A DNA stretch of 64,000 nt from Adiantum capillus-veneris (Eukaryota > Streptophyta > Polypodiopsida > Polypodiales > Pteridaceae): positions 57,416,709 to 57,480,708 of the forward strand of contig CM043971.1 of the NCBI GenBank assembly GCA_014529385.2, read 5' to 3'. Numbering within the stretch: position 1 is the first letter of the stretch; every line of letters starts with the position of its first letter. Positions 32,992 through 43,890 of the stretch are shown piece by piece. The notes under the pieces were generated by a model. It made no database searches. It saw only the letters and a program-made list of their open reading frames with translations, and was not told the DNA's origin. Made by a program: the position numbers and the translations under genes.

Positions 32992-33418
32992 TTACCTTTC
33001 CCCAAGCATAGGAGAGTGATGATCCTTTGCAATGAGCATCCTCTTTTGAAGCTTCGATGGTGGAAGCCCTAGGAGTCTCATTGCGAGTATTCTTCTTGGG
33101 TCAAGAACGATAGCCATGTCCTTGCTCCCCACACTTGAAACATTTATGGTCCTTGCGAAAAGCTTCAAGCTCTTCAGGAGAGAGTTTGTTTGTACCTTTG
33201 TAAACTCCCTTCTCCTTGGACCGATTGTTGTTGTTGGAAGTGCCTTGGGAATTATTTTGTGCATTGGATTTCCCCTTTGCATCATTTTTATCTTTGTTTT
33301 CCATGGGCTTGACATTACGTCTAGCCCCTTGATGGAAATTGATGCGTGAAGCAACCATGGTGTGATGGATTACTTCGGTAATAGTACCAGGCCGTTGAGA
33401 GTTGATGTATTCGGCCAT
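32992..33418 (-). pseudogene. Gag C-terminus with zinc knuckle (element C)
   Basis: A Lys/Asn-rich stretch is followed by CFKCGEQGHGYRS and a TGA at the position of the fourth zinc ligand (Cys in D, CFKCGKQGHAYRAC). The CCHC knuckle that binds genomic RNA in the capsid is therefore truncated by a single-base change. This region links the gag ORF (to 33446) with the protease ORF. Confidence 0.85.
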
Positions 33419-33445
33419 CTCTTCAGGTAATCCCGCACAGAATTG

Positions 33446-34423
33446 CTATCTTTGCTCGGCAAAGTCTATCTTTTGAAAGACAGTAGCTTTGAGATGTAAA
33501 TCCCAAAACTTGTCTACATACTTGTTGATAGACTCATGAGAGAGAAGCTTCAAGCCGCGCCATTCGGTAAGAACTTTATCTTTAGTATCACTTGGAAGAA
33601 ATTGCTTCATGATGGAAACTCGTAGAGTTTTCCATGTCTTTGGGGATTCTCCATTGCCACGAAGGCTAGCCCACCATTGACGAGCTGATTTTTGGAAGTG
33701 CATAGCTACATGGCGTAGCTTGGAGGACTCTATGAAGCCCTCGTCCCCAAAGGCCGCATCAAATTGCTGGATGAAGGCCAACACTTTGTCGGTAGCACCA
33801 AAGGTGCCATCGTAGGTGAGAAAAGAGATACTCTTTCCTCCCTCCTTGAACTTCTTTAGCTTTTGTGACCTTCGCCATGCAGGAAATGATTTGCGATGTC
33901 CTCCCCTCTTGTATTCTCTAGGAGAATAGCCATAAATTTCATCGGAAGAGGAGGAAGGTGAAGAAGAAGGAGAAGAGGGTGACCTCTTCCTAGCCCTTTT
34001 CTTCCTTTGTTTCCTCTCTTGCCTTTCAGAGTGATGAGGAGAAGGACTATAGGTTTCTCTTTTCCTCTTGGGAGGAGTAGGCGATCGTCTAGACCGCCGT
34101 CTTCGTGGAGCCACCTCTTCAGAAGAACTTAGACTTTCATTGCTTTCTTTCTCTTTGGATTCCTCCTCTCGAATGGGAGAGAGTCTTCTTTTGGGGGTCT
34201 CTTCAAGAGGCCTCCTAAGCTCTCTCTCCTCTGGGAGAGGAAGGGAAATTCCATAAGCACGAAGTTGTTGAGTAACTTCGGCTTGCAAAGCAGGGTTTCC
34301 CATAGCTTGCTGCAACCTAGCGACGAGATAATTCACAAACATGGGAGCATCATCATTAGCACCTTCATGTGCAAAATCAAAGCTATCAATGTTCATTCTA
34401 CTCTCTTGATTATTATCAGCCAT
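33446..34423 (-). CDS. Gag, N-terminal and capsid part (element C)
   Basis: 325 residues from an ATG at 34423. The N-terminus (NIDSFDFAHEG, YLVARLQQAMGNP) matches element D's gag start. A Ser/Arg/Lys-rich middle (residues about 85-170) follows, then the capsid domain (SFLTYDGTFGATDKVLAFI, KSARQWWASLRGNG, FLPSDTKDKVLTEWRGLKL). Gag forms the virus-like particle. It contains 13 residues (RHVAMHFQKSARQ) before WW that are missing from both D copies. Confidence 0.92.
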   Translation of the reverse strand: MADNNQESRMNIDSFDFAHEGANDDAPMFVNYLVARLQQAMGNPALQAEVTQQLRAYGISLPLPEERELRRPLEETPKRRLSPIREEESKEKESNESLSSSEEVAPRRRRSRRSPTPPKRKRETYSPSPHHSERQERKQRKKRARKRSPSSPSSSPSSSSDEIYGYSPREYKRGGHRKSFPAWRRSQKLKKFKEGGKSISFLTYDGTFGATDKVLAFIQQFDAAFGDEGFIESSKLRHVAMHFQKSARQWWASLRGNGESPKTWKTLRVSIMKQFLPSDTKDKVLTEWRGLKLLSHESINKYVDKFWDLHLKATVFQKIDFAEQR

Positions 34424-34837
34424 GTTAACAAAATTTATGTTTATACTTAGTGTATGCTTTGGCAGTTCAAAACCTTAGTTGCCACTCCTCTTAGCCTTTG
34501 AAAATCGGCTCTTAAGTATCTACACCCACGGCTCAAAGTGGTTAATTATAGAGAGTAGAGGAGTAGGTCTAACATAGCAGATTTGCCAAGGGCTAGCTCC
34601 TTTCGGACTTCTTATGGCTCAATAATGGTAAAGCCGTAAGCAAGTCTAAAAAGACTCCATTATTAAGTCCAAAGCTCCCGAGGTGTGCACCATCCCCCAC
34701 ACAGTGGGCTTAACAAAACCGATATTAGATCCCAGTTCCACTTACTCTATTATAATTAACAACATCAACCATTTATAGGCTACTTAAGGACCTCTCTTCT
34801 TAAGCAAGAAAAGAGAAACCAAATGCTCTAATACCAA
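34424..34837 (-). other. Leader and primer-binding site of element C
   Basis: On the minus strand TGGTATTAGAGC (34825-34836) follows the LTR by one base and matches the initiator-Met tRNA complement with one mismatch. The remaining 400 bp form the untranslated leader up to the gag ATG. Confidence 0.88.
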
Positions 34838-36439
34838 TGTAATGGAATTTGCCTATTCAATTTGAGAGTAGCGGAATTTAATGAGAGTACTTTCAAGAAA
34901 TGGTTTTGTGAGCATAGCGGGTAGACATAATTGAAGATAGCAACATAATTATAGCAATTAGTTAACTTGGCATGGACAATACTTTTGCAAGAGAGAGACT
35001 TTAGAGAACATGACAACAGTTGAGGACCGAATTTATGTGGAGCCAGTCCCCCCTCCAATAGGCATTTGTATTATGATTTCTCCCATAAAGAGAGACTTGT
35101 TACAATACATTCTTTGTGTTCCTTGTGACCTAGGTGAAGCAATGAAGATGGAAAGCTTCATACATCACCATCATAGCATAACCTAAACTTGAAGAAAGCT
35201 TTAACTATACCAAGCCTCAGTCCCAAGACCTCAAACACCTTCGAAGGTGGAGAGAGCTAGCAGGGAATGAGGGTAGGGAAGAGGAAGAAGAAACATTTCA
35301 TACGAGAAAGAGCTAGTTCCTCACTTATCATAACTCTTGTGCTAGCATACATAATAGCATAGTAATGAAGAAGAAATAGATGGCAAGCTCAAGCATTGAA
35401 GCATGGCTCTTGGATGGATTTGCACTCCATAGCCAAGAGTGTTGGTGTAGGCTCTCAACCTCTACTTGCTTGGAGAAGGACATGGAGCTCTTGCACTTTG
35501 CATAGTACACAATGAGAGTGTTTGTGAGTGTGTGTGGGTGAGTATACCCCCTAAGAACCCTCTAGCTTGCTTGGGTCGACCCCCCCTTGTAGCTCATGCT
35601 TGAAGCTCATTGGACCCTTCCAGGCCTAGCCAATCACAAGCAGGAGCCATTACAAGCAACATGGGTAGCCTTGGGACAAGTGTCCCCCTTTCCCCTTTGA
35701 GAGAGAGGACTTGATAAATGCAAAATCAATTAATTAAATATCCTAAATTATCATTGGACCCCTTGGGTGGCCAACCAATAGGCTTCAGGCACACCATGAG
35801 GGCAACATGGGGAGGAACTTGACAAGTGTCCTTGCTGCCTCTTCAAGCTGGGGCTTTCCTTGTGTGTGTGTGTGTGTGTGTGTGTGTTCTCTCTCACCCC
35901 CCCCCCCCCCCCCCTTGTAGGCTCGCCCCCCTCCTTGTAGGGATCTTTTTGACTTTGGATGAGCAAGCCCCTTAGTCATCAAGCATGACTAAGCACTTGA
36001 AGTAGGGGGTGTTCCCACAAGCATCTTAGGCAAGCTTCTCAAGGCACCTCAAGCACCTTAATCATGCACCAAGTCAAGCACCTCAAGCATGACAAGCACC
36101 TCAAGCAGGACAAGCACCTCAAGCACGACAAGCACCTTGAGCTTGGGCCGGGTTCCCACCTCAAGCTCAGCCCTAGCTTACCTAAGGTCAAAGGACTTTT
36201 ACACACATTATTGGAGGTCTTCAATGAAGCTAACCCTAAGGTCTTATGCTCCATTGGTTAGCCTTGCTCTTGATAGACCATCTCCCATTTGGGCCCCTTT
36301 ACTATTGGCCCCGTGTTGAGATAGATCTATAAGCACATATGTATATCTTAACACTTGTTCCCATTTATTCTCCCACATTAAGTGATCAATTTAATATGAG
36401 AAAATCATTTGGGTTGGTTAGATATTTGATTTTATGACA
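34838..36439 (-). repeat. 5' LTR of element C
   Basis: 1602 bp. In plus orientation it starts TGTAATGG and ends TTATGACA, and is bordered on the right by the GGGAG target duplication. Confidence 0.95.
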
Positions 36440-37179
36440 GGGAGGGGGCTGATTTTTGCAAGGCATTATCACACACACACACTCACACAATCTCATGTGT
36501 GAAGTAAAGAAGACTCTCTCTCCTTCTCAAGCTTTAATGGAAAGCTTACCACCTACTCCAAGCTTGTGAGAAGGGAGGCCTACACCAACAACTCTTGGCT
36601 TTGTGACGCAAATCCAACCAAGAGCCAAGCTTCAATTCATGCTCATCTCCTCTACCATGCTAATTACTAAGCTAAGCTATGCTAATATGAGTGATTATGT
36701 GAGGAGATGTACATCTTTCTCGTAAGATACTCCTTCTTCCTCTCAATCTACTCTCATACCCTACTAGCTCTGACCATTTTCGAAGGTGTGTGAGGTCTTG
36801 GGTCTGAGACCGGGGATAATTGATGTTGTGTTTGCTAAGTGTTTTGTTTAGTGCATGAAGCTTTCATCTTCATTGTACTAGCTAGTCTTGAAGGAACACA
36901 AAGAATTGTATTGTACAATGTCTCTCTTGATGGGAGAAACCATAATACAAAGCCTTTTGGAGGGGGGACCGGCTCCATGCAAATCCGGTCCTCAGCTGTT
37001 GTCAATTCTCTCTCTTTTGAAAGTATTGTTCATGCTATCTAACTAGGTGTTATGATTTTTGTTGCTCTCTCCACCCAAGCACTCTTGTAATTCTCATTAG
37101 GAATCTATTCTAATGAAATGCCCACTATGTTCATGCTAATTTCCGCTACACACAAGTTTTTAGGCCATTAAATGTGACA
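36440..37179 (+). repeat. 5' LTR of element D, second part
   Basis: Continues the LTR after element C and aligns with 59328-60065. It ends AAATGTGACA. The short ORF around 36839 is repeated at 59725 because it lies in the LTR; it is not a gene. Confidence 0.92.
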
Positions 37180-37180
37180 T

Positions 37181-37192
37181 TGGTATCAGAGC
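37181..37192 (+). other. Primer-binding site of element D
   Basis: TGGTATCAGAGC, an exact match to the initiator-Met tRNA complement, begins one base after the LTR. Confidence 0.93.
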
Positions 37193-37592
37193 ACAAGGTT
37201 TCTCTTTTCTTGCTCAAGAAGGGAGGTCCTCAAGCTAGTTATAAATGGTTGGTATTATTAATTGCCTGTGAGAAAGTAGAATAGAGATTTTTCAACCTTG
37301 TAGTGCGCCTTCGTGCAGTTAACGGGGCATCACCGTCGAGAGCTATGGTCTTAATAGTGGAGTCCTATGGGGCTTGCATACGGCTTAACCACTATTGATG
37401 TATTAGAAGCTTGACAGTAGCCGGTGCTGTTTTGGTGTTGAAAGACCCTCTCTTCTATTCCTTGCAATTAATGGTATTCGAGCCACGGGTACAATAGCTT
37501 GAGTGTTTTTTCTAAAGGGGTAAAGAGGAGTAGCAACTAGGGCTTGAAGTGCCAAAGTACACCTAAAAAGTTTACACCTAAAAGTTGTTAGA
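37193..37592 (+). other. Leader of element D
   Basis: Untranslated leader from primer site to gag ATG. The first 62 bases are shared with the second copy at 60079-60140; the rest is replaced there by GC-rich DNA. Confidence 0.75.
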
Positions 37593-37931
37593 ATGGATGA
37601 CAATAATAAAGAGAGTGAAATTAATGTTGATAACTTTGATTTTGCTAATGAGCATGCTACTAATGATGCTCCGATGCTTGTTAACTATCTTGTTTCTAGG
37701 CTTCAACAAGCCATGGGCAATCCATCTCTCCAAAGTGAAGTGCAACGGCAGCTCCGTGTTCACGGGATTCTCCAAGCTCATCACCATGACGAGAGAACAC
37801 CTAGGATGCCTCCTTGTGAGACTCCCAAAAGAGGTCTCTCTCCGATTTGGGAAGAAGAAGAGAATGCATATGAAGGGCTCAAGAATTTACTTCTTGATGA
37901 TGCATCTCCTTCCCAAAGGAGAACTCAAGAG
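37593..37931 (+). pseudogene. Gag N-terminus of element D, interrupted by element E
   Basis: Starts MDDNNKES and follows element C's gag (NVDNFDFANEH, YLVSRLQQAMGNPSLQ). The frame is open to the insertion point in CAAGAG. The remaining gag resumes at 53605 in the matching frame. Confidence 0.9.
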
Positions 37932-38140
37932 TGTTGAGCCAGCAGAGGATCACACCCACATTTTTGCTCACACTCATCATTTTGTAACCATTGATTGTAA
38001 TAAATGTCTTTCCGACATTAATTTTGATTTGAGCCATTCATTAAGTAACGGAACTCACCTGAGTTTCCAGCTTGTAATCCCGAAGTAATTTCACTTGCTG
38101 ATGTAATTAGTTAGAGATGTTCTCACCTCCAAGGCTGAGG

Positions 38141-38148
38141 TATATAAG
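38141..38148 (+). promoter_or_regulatory. TATA box in the element E LTR
   Basis: GAGGTATATAAGCC is the best core-promoter match in the LTR; the same site is at 52789-52796 in the other LTR. Transcripts would start about 30 bases downstream, placing the GA repeat near the RNA 5' end. Confidence 0.6.
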
Positions 38149-38213
38149 CCAAAGTTTTTGTAACCTAAGGCAGATTATTAATCAAAGTGAGTTTTTGAGC
38201 GCCATGACTGTGT

Positions 38214-38215
<2 letters not shown>

Positions 38216-38284
<69 letters not shown>
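38216..38284. repeat. (GA)n microsatellite in the E 5' LTR
   Basis: About 34 GA units. The 3' LTR has a longer, once-interrupted array (52864-52974). Confidence 0.98.
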
Positions 38285-38286
<2 letters not shown>

Positions 38287-38912
38287 TTATCTACTTGCTA
38301 CGCGAGCTACGGAGCCGCCATTGGAGAAGCGACACCGCCATTGTGTTAGCAACGGCGAGAGCTACGCACAGATACAAAGAGTGCGCGCTATCGGCTTCTA
38401 TGTGTGGTAAGTTCCTACGAGCTTTGGTGTGAGTTTTCTTCTAACTCGTGTGTCGGAATTGAGCGTGCATCATATCTATAGAACCACAACGAGTAGAGCT
38501 ACACATTAGTACTATCGGGGTCAAGTTTCGGTCACCTGTATATTTCGGCCTGTCTTCATACGCGTTTACCGCACGGAGTGGTTATAGGTTGAGTTTGCAG
38601 TTCAAGTCTTTAGGGTGTTGTTCTTAACTAGTGTATAGACTTCCCCTTGAGTTTGAGATCGATTCAATGATTCTAGATCTTGTTTCGTATAACATTTGTT
38701 CGTAGTACGGATTTCAGTCACTTGCGTATTTTAGAACTTAGATTTGATTTCCTTAGTAGTGATTGTCATTAGAAGGTCGAGTAGGTGATTTGACACCCAC
38801 CTAGTTGTTTCCATGCGCCTGCGGGTCAAGCTCCGTCCTCGTCTGACAAATTCTATTGTTGGTTGAGTTCTCGCTATTTAGCTTCCGCTAGCGGCGTAAC
38901 CGCCTTAACATT

Positions 38913-38930
38913 TGGCGCCGTTGCCGGGGA
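38913..38930 (+). other. Primer-binding site of element E (tRNA-Asp)
   Basis: TGGCGCCGTTGCCGGGGA is the complement of the 3' end of plant tRNA-Asp over 18 bases and starts two bases after the LTR. This primer type is known from Athila-like elements. Confidence 0.9.
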
Positions 38931-40331
38931 CGAGAGCCCTAAGTAGGTGAGCTTAGACTAATCCTACGAGGTGAGTCGTATAAACTACTTTGTATACTTT
39001 AGTTAGAAAAGATCTAGGAGTAGTGGACTCCGAAGATCTCGAGAGATACTAGGAAGTGGGGTATTCCTGGGTCTTTCGTGTTGACGGTATTTTTAGTTTA
39101 GCTTAGATTTGTTTGTTGTTTTGTTGGTGTTGAGTAGTTGTTGATAGAAGAAGAATTTGCTAGTCCGTGAGTGGCAGTGGATCTCTTTAAAATCACAATT
39201 ACCAAACCCATTTTATGATTAGGAATAGCTTAGGTAGGACTTCATTTGATCCTGATCGAGAGCTAGTAATCATTGGAGTATTTGCTTGATATGGTTGATT
39301 GCATGTTAGATCACTAAACCGTCGAGTTAGTAGTGAAACTTGCAATAAACAAAAGTCAGAGAAATTTTCTGTGTATCTGGGAGTTGCTGAGCACTTGAGA
39401 AAGCTATAGGAAGGATTCTGTGCCAAAAAATTGGAAATCTGCAACTTTAGACATCATACGCGTATGATGTCTAAATGACCAAACAGAGTCCAAAACAGAA
39501 ATTTTGACTTTACCAGAGTGTTCAAAAGGGGGGTTATACCCTAATTTCAACTTAAAACAAGAGCATTAACACTCAAAGAAACCCAAAAAGACAAGTCGGA
39601 GTCCAAGAAACGCAAAGAATAGAAAATTTTGGATTCAGATCTTGTTTTTACATTCAAACCTGACAAAAACACTTGAAACTCAATTATAAACATTGGAGAA
39701 GGCTTAAAACCAAGAATAGTCAAAATCTGGGTTAAAAGACATCATACGCGTATAATGTCTTTTAGCACATCCACTGCTTATTTTTGATATCTGACCTGAC
39801 AAGATTGTTACAAACACTGTAGAAAGCAAAAATATCAAGTCTTGACCCAAATTGATGAAAAAAACATCATACGCGTATAATGTCTTTGACCTAATTTTGG
39901 ACATATTTTGATACTTTGCCAACACAAATCCATTGTAATAGCTGTCTAGAGGTTATATTTCAAGTTTCATCCCATTTGGATCACAATTGACCCAAAACAA
40001 GTCAAAAGCGGAAAATTGCCAAGAAAAGCCTAAATTAGCCATAACTTGCTCAAACAGAGTTCAAACTGAATTTTGTGAGTGGACAGAGCATAAGGGGGCT
40101 ACTGAGAGTGAGCATAACCAAAATAGTCCAAATCTGTGAAAAAAGACATCATACGCGTATAATGTCTTTTTCAGCATAACTGCAACAAAATTCTCACTTG
40201 ATGAAACAGAAGTTGTCCAACTGACAAGATTAAACAATTGACCAAGTATCAATCAGTTTGGATCAATTTTGATCACAAAAACTTGGGAAAACAAATTGCC
40301 GAGACGGAAAAGTTAAAGTCCTTAAGGGGAA
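38931..40331 (+). other. Long leader of element E
   Basis: 1.4 kb between primer site and gag ATG without a meaningful ORF. The second half holds four palindromic repeats listed separately. Confidence 0.75.
39446..40170. repeat. Palindrome array 1 in the element E leader (four copies)
   Basis: Copies start near 39449, 39737, 39861 and 40144. The consensus is a 24-bp palindrome with half-site AGACATCATACG joined to its reverse complement CGTATGATGTCT. The first copy is perfect and extends to 30 bp with TTT/AAA; the others have TATAATGTCT in the right arm or one altered left base. Spacings are about 288, 125 and 283 bp. The last copy is about 165 bp before the gag ATG. Confidence 0.95.
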
Positions 40332-41861
40332 TTGATGAATTTGAGATCGGGCAGGAATCTCCAGAATAACCAACCAAAACAAGGGGAACAAGCAAGTGTC
40401 ATATCAACCGAGGGAAGTGTAAACCAAAGTTGGGTGCAACCATTAGAGCCGATCTTTGAAGGAAGTGTTTCTGATACTTCTTCGGAGAGATCTTACGAGA
40501 TTTTCACCGAACACTTGGAACACTTGAACCTGAACAACACAGAAAATATGGCAGCAGGACCATCAAACCCTTCCGCCACAATGAAGCTATTGTTCATAAA
40601 ATACCAGTACAACAATGAGCAAGGTGCCAAGATCTACAAAGATGGAATGGACCGCTATTGTGTAAAGGTAGAAGATAGACCTAGTGAGTTCAAGGACTTA
40701 GTGCCTGTGAGCTATAGCGGAGATAGATATCTAGATGACGAGGGTACCATGTATTTGGTAGTCCTAAACCCTAACATTGTGGACAAGTGGGGATTGATGG
40801 GCACCAAAGCCAAAGTAGATGAAGAACTTGAGGAGAAAGCACCAATAATGAACTTCCCTGATGCGAGGTTAAGAAGAGAGAATGAAACTACAAGGATCAG
40901 CACTGATAACATCTATGTGGGGCTATACAAATATAATAATGGGGAGCAAGATCTCTATTATAGATGTGAAGAACCCTACACTGGAGAGTTGATAGACCAA
41001 AAAAGACTTTATGTCTTTACCTACACAGAGGGATCAGAAGTGAAAATTGCAGCTTACAACAAGTATGGGAGGCAATACTCAACAATGGGCAAGAAAGAAT
41101 TAGAAGGATATACATACTTTGGGGGACCACTACATCAGTATTATGTTACTTCTAGCACACAAAGACCAGCACCAACAAATGGAGTGCAAAACCCAATGAC
41201 AACAGGAGGACAAAGAATTCAGGCTGCTGACTCTTTCAGTCAACCTCAGTACTCGAAGCCCGGACCAATGGGATCATTACATTTTAGAGAGTCAATGGAT
41301 ACGAATCGAGGTAGTGCAGTTCCAATCCCCACATATACCACCCCAGGTCCAAGGTTCGAAGCGGAACCATCACATTTACCTCCTAGTAGTAGACTCAGGG
41401 CAGGGGAACAGACAAGGGTAACCCATGAAGTCCATGATGCTAGAGAAAGCTTTAGCCGAGACACAGGAGCAATGAGATTGGTAGCAGACCATAGACGTAT
41501 GAGACCATCTCAAGTAGCCAAGTGTATGCCAAAGAAGTATGGTGGTTCAGGAGATCCGTATGCACATGTGTCACTCTTTAAGCAAGTCTTAAGAGCTGAC
41601 CAGATAACAGATTTCCATACACAATACGAGGGATTTGGTCTTACTCTAGAAGGTACGGCATTGACATGGCTTCAACCATTGAACAGAGGGGGATTCCATG
41701 ACATTGACCATTTGCTAAGAGAGTTTGCTGAGGAATTCTCAAAACGAGGGATTAAGCACAATACGGTCTCACAAATATATGCTTTTAAACAGAGAGAACA
41801 CGAAAAAGTAAAGGAAGCTTCACTTCGCTTCAAACAATACATTGAGATGTCCAGTACGTGA
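40332..41861 (+). CDS. Gag of element E, N-terminal and capsid part
   Basis: 509 residues starting MMNLRSGRN; MxLRSG starts are common in plant gypsy Gags. Residues about 80-275 form an apparently folded domain I do not recognise (LLFIKYQYNNEQGAKIY, DRYLDDEGTMYLVVLNP, ELEGYTYFGGPLHQYY). A Pro/Ser-rich linker follows, then a retrotransposon Gag capsid domain from about residue 390 (PKKYGGSGDPYAHVSLFKQ, GTALTWLQPL, EFAEEFSKRG, QREHEKVKEASLRFKQYI). A frameshift near 41850 moves the rest of Gag into the next ORF, which overlaps by 20 bases. It could be a mutation or programmed; no clear slippery site stands out. Confidence 0.88.
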   Translation: MMNLRSGRNLQNNQPKQGEQASVISTEGSVNQSWVQPLEPIFEGSVSDTSSERSYEIFTEHLEHLNLNNTENMAAGPSNPSATMKLLFIKYQYNNEQGAKIYKDGMDRYCVKVEDRPSEFKDLVPVSYSGDRYLDDEGTMYLVVLNPNIVDKWGLMGTKAKVDEELEEKAPIMNFPDARLRRENETTRISTDNIYVGLYKYNNGEQDLYYRCEEPYTGELIDQKRLYVFTYTEGSEVKIAAYNKYGRQYSTMGKKELEGYTYFGGPLHQYYVTSSTQRPAPTNGVQNPMTTGGQRIQAADSFSQPQYSKPGPMGSLHFRESMDTNRGSAVPIPTYTTPGPRFEAEPSHLPPSSRLRAGEQTRVTHEVHDARESFSRDTGAMRLVADHRRMRPSQVAKCMPKKYGGSGDPYAHVSLFKQVLRADQITDFHTQYEGFGLTLEGTALTWLQPLNRGGFHDIDHLLREFAEEFSKRGIKHNTVSQIYAFKQREHEKVKEASLRFKQYIEMSST

Positions 41862-42879
41862 ACGACCACAAGATGACAGACTATCTGTTCTCTTTATTGA
41901 AGGATTGAGAAACGACACTCTCAAGAAGGACTTGCACTTGAAAGCTTGTACAAGTTTCGAGCAAGTAACGAGAGAAGCATTGTACTTAGTGGATAACTGT
42001 ACGGTTTATGGAGAGGTGTCAACGGATACAGATTTTGCATCCAGTGGCTCTTCCTCCGTAGCGAGCGAGACTACCACTAAAAAGAATGTTCAAACAACAA
42101 CCATGCCAAATGTAGAGCAAATGATAGAAGATGCTCTAAAAAGGATGGCACCATACCAAAAACCATTGCCAAAACCACTGAAATGGTGTTCTATTGAAAA
42201 AAAATGGACAAACCATCCAACAGAGGAGTGCTATTACAACAAAGGGTATGTAAGGGAGCGCCAGTATGCACCTCCTGCTCAATTAGCACCACCTCAGGTA
42301 CATCCAGTACCTCGATACCCAACGGGAAATGTACCAGGACCTATGGGGATAGAAAGACCGCAACCAGTATTGGGACAACAACCACCTTTACCAGGAGCAA
42401 GACCAGTGGGCATTAGATATGCACCAACCCTAGAGAATCAGGAAGAACAAGCCTTAGTGCCTGTTCAAGCCTATTATGAAAAATCTGGTGCACACATGTC
42501 TCCAACTGTGTATTACCCACCAGAAGAACCCAAACAACCAGAACCATGGGGCATGATTGGGAATGTTGGAACACCAACAGTTACAAGTGCTTCTGATGAA
42601 GAGAGATACAATTTGGACGCAAGAACATTGATGTTCATAGCTCATGGAGGGTTAATAGGACAAAGACCATCCTATCCACAAAGGACGAATCAAGTGGGAC
42701 CAAGACCAGCACTAGGACCCTGTTACAAGTGTGGAGGTGACCATCTGATGAATGTTTGTCCACATACGGAAATCATTAGAATTAATGCTTATTGCACTGA
42801 GTGTGGGGTTACTCACTTCATTGAGGATTGTTCAAACAATCCAAACAAAGTGCAAAAGACGACATTGAATATGCTATAA
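41842..42879 (+). CDS. Gag C-terminus with two zinc knuckles (element E)
   Basis: Continues the capsid (RLSVLFIEGLRNDTLKKDL), then a Pro/Gln-rich linker and two CX2CX3HX4C knuckles near the end: CYKCGGDHLMNVC and CTECGVTHFIEDC. These bind the element RNA during packaging. The ATG is probably not a real start, because the previous ORF enters this frame by a frameshift. The TAA at 42877-42879 is followed in the same frame by more coding sequence. Confidence 0.88.
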   Translation: MRCPVRERPQDDRLSVLFIEGLRNDTLKKDLHLKACTSFEQVTREALYLVDNCTVYGEVSTDTDFASSGSSSVASETTTKKNVQTTTMPNVEQMIEDALKRMAPYQKPLPKPLKWCSIEKKWTNHPTEECYYNKGYVRERQYAPPAQLAPPQVHPVPRYPTGNVPGPMGIERPQPVLGQQPPLPGARPVGIRYAPTLENQEEQALVPVQAYYEKSGAHMSPTVYYPPEEPKQPEPWGMIGNVGTPTVTSASDEERYNLDARTLMFIAHGGLIGQRPSYPQRTNQVGPRPALGPCYKCGGDHLMNVCPHTEIIRINAYCTECGVTHFIEDCSNNPNKVQKTTLNML

Positions 42880-43869
42880 ACTATTCCTACCAGCAGTGGG
42901 TCTGAAAATGAAACTTTGATACCAACGCAAGTTGTTACTAGAGCTCAAGCTAAGAAAACCACTAGAGAACCTGAGAATGGAAAGTTAGCGACTGAAGTGG
43001 TTAGTCAAGGACCGCTGAGTCAGAGAAACACATGGAAAGCTAGAAAAGCATGCATGAAGTTGAGAAAAGAACGTGAAGACGCTATTCTAGCTGAGGAACT
43101 AAAGCGAACTAAAGATAGATTAGAAAAACTTGAGAGTCAAAACGGGAAACGAGAGATGAGCCTGGAAAGAACGAAACAAAAGAGTATCAAAGAAACAACG
43201 AGCTTAAGCTCAGGGGGATCAGTGCTAGTCGACAAAGTACACGAACCATTGGACGCACTGATGAGAGCTTACGAAGCTAGGTTAAAGAACAACCAAACAC
43301 AAGAACAGAGGTGGATGACATACCCAAACGCGGAATTGGAAAAGTAGAGACTTGAAATGTGCCAGAGAATGATCGAGATTGCACAAGCCTTATTAGAACC
43401 ACCAAGAGAAACAATGAATTGTGGAACGGAAAACCCAATTCAGCAAGAGACTATCATTTCACGGGTAGCTGAAAAGACTCCCAGTGCACAAAAGCCTGAA
43501 GATACACACAAGGATGACAGCATAGTATTGAACACAACCGATCAGGAGATAGAGAGTTTTCATCCAGTCATACAGAGGATTTACGGAAGAGATGAGGGTT
43601 ACAATGAATTTTGGAAACAAGTGAGAGAGGCAAACTTTGCAAACGAGCTAAGTTGCCAAGCTAATCAGACAAATTGGGAAAAGGACATCAGAAATCCTCC
43701 CATAGTGGAATTTGAGGCAGGATCTCAAGTGGACTTGGATCTGCAATCTTACTGGGGAGATGGGGGCTCTGTTAGAACAATGGAGAGAAAACCTCATTCA
43801 CTGAATACCTTACCTTCATACTTAGGAGAGTATGAAGCAAAATCCGAGATTAGAGCACTTCCCTCATGA
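42880..43869 (+). pseudogene. Charged linker between gag and protease (element E)
   Basis: The same reading frame as the zinc-knuckle and protease ORFs continues through 42916-43347 and 43357-43869, interrupted by TAG at 43345 and TGA at 43867. The protein is rich in Lys, Arg, Glu and Gln. Residues from TWKARKACMKLRKERED onward look like a coiled coil. No catalytic motif. The uninterrupted frame with isolated stops suggests one polyprotein damaged by point mutations. Confidence 0.6.
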
Positions 43870-43890
43870 AGAATCTCATCAGAAAAAGTC

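Larger units (their letters stand above)
27656..36439 (-). mobile_element. Element C: full-length Ty3/gypsy chromovirus, minus strand
   Basis: 8.8 kb with LTRs at 34838-36439 (5' on the minus strand) and 27656-29288 (3'), ends TGTCATAA...CCATTACA, and target duplication GGGAG at 27651-27655 and 36440-36444. It carries gag, zinc knuckle, protease, RT, RNase H, integrase and chromodomain in the normal order, each mostly open but separated by stops or frameshifts. It is a close relative of D, inserted into D's 5' LTR in the opposite direction. Its LTRs are very similar, so it is fairly young. Confidence 0.95.
37932..38910 (+). repeat. 5' LTR of element E
   Basis: Starts TGTTGAGCCAGC, ends GCCTTAACA. 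Carries a TATA box (38141) and a GA microsatellite about 70 bp further on. Confidence 0.95.

Noticed and set aside
36839-37042. 67-residue ORF conserved at 59725-59928
   Set aside because: Both copies lie at the same place in D's two LTRs, so conservation reflects LTR identity, not a gene.
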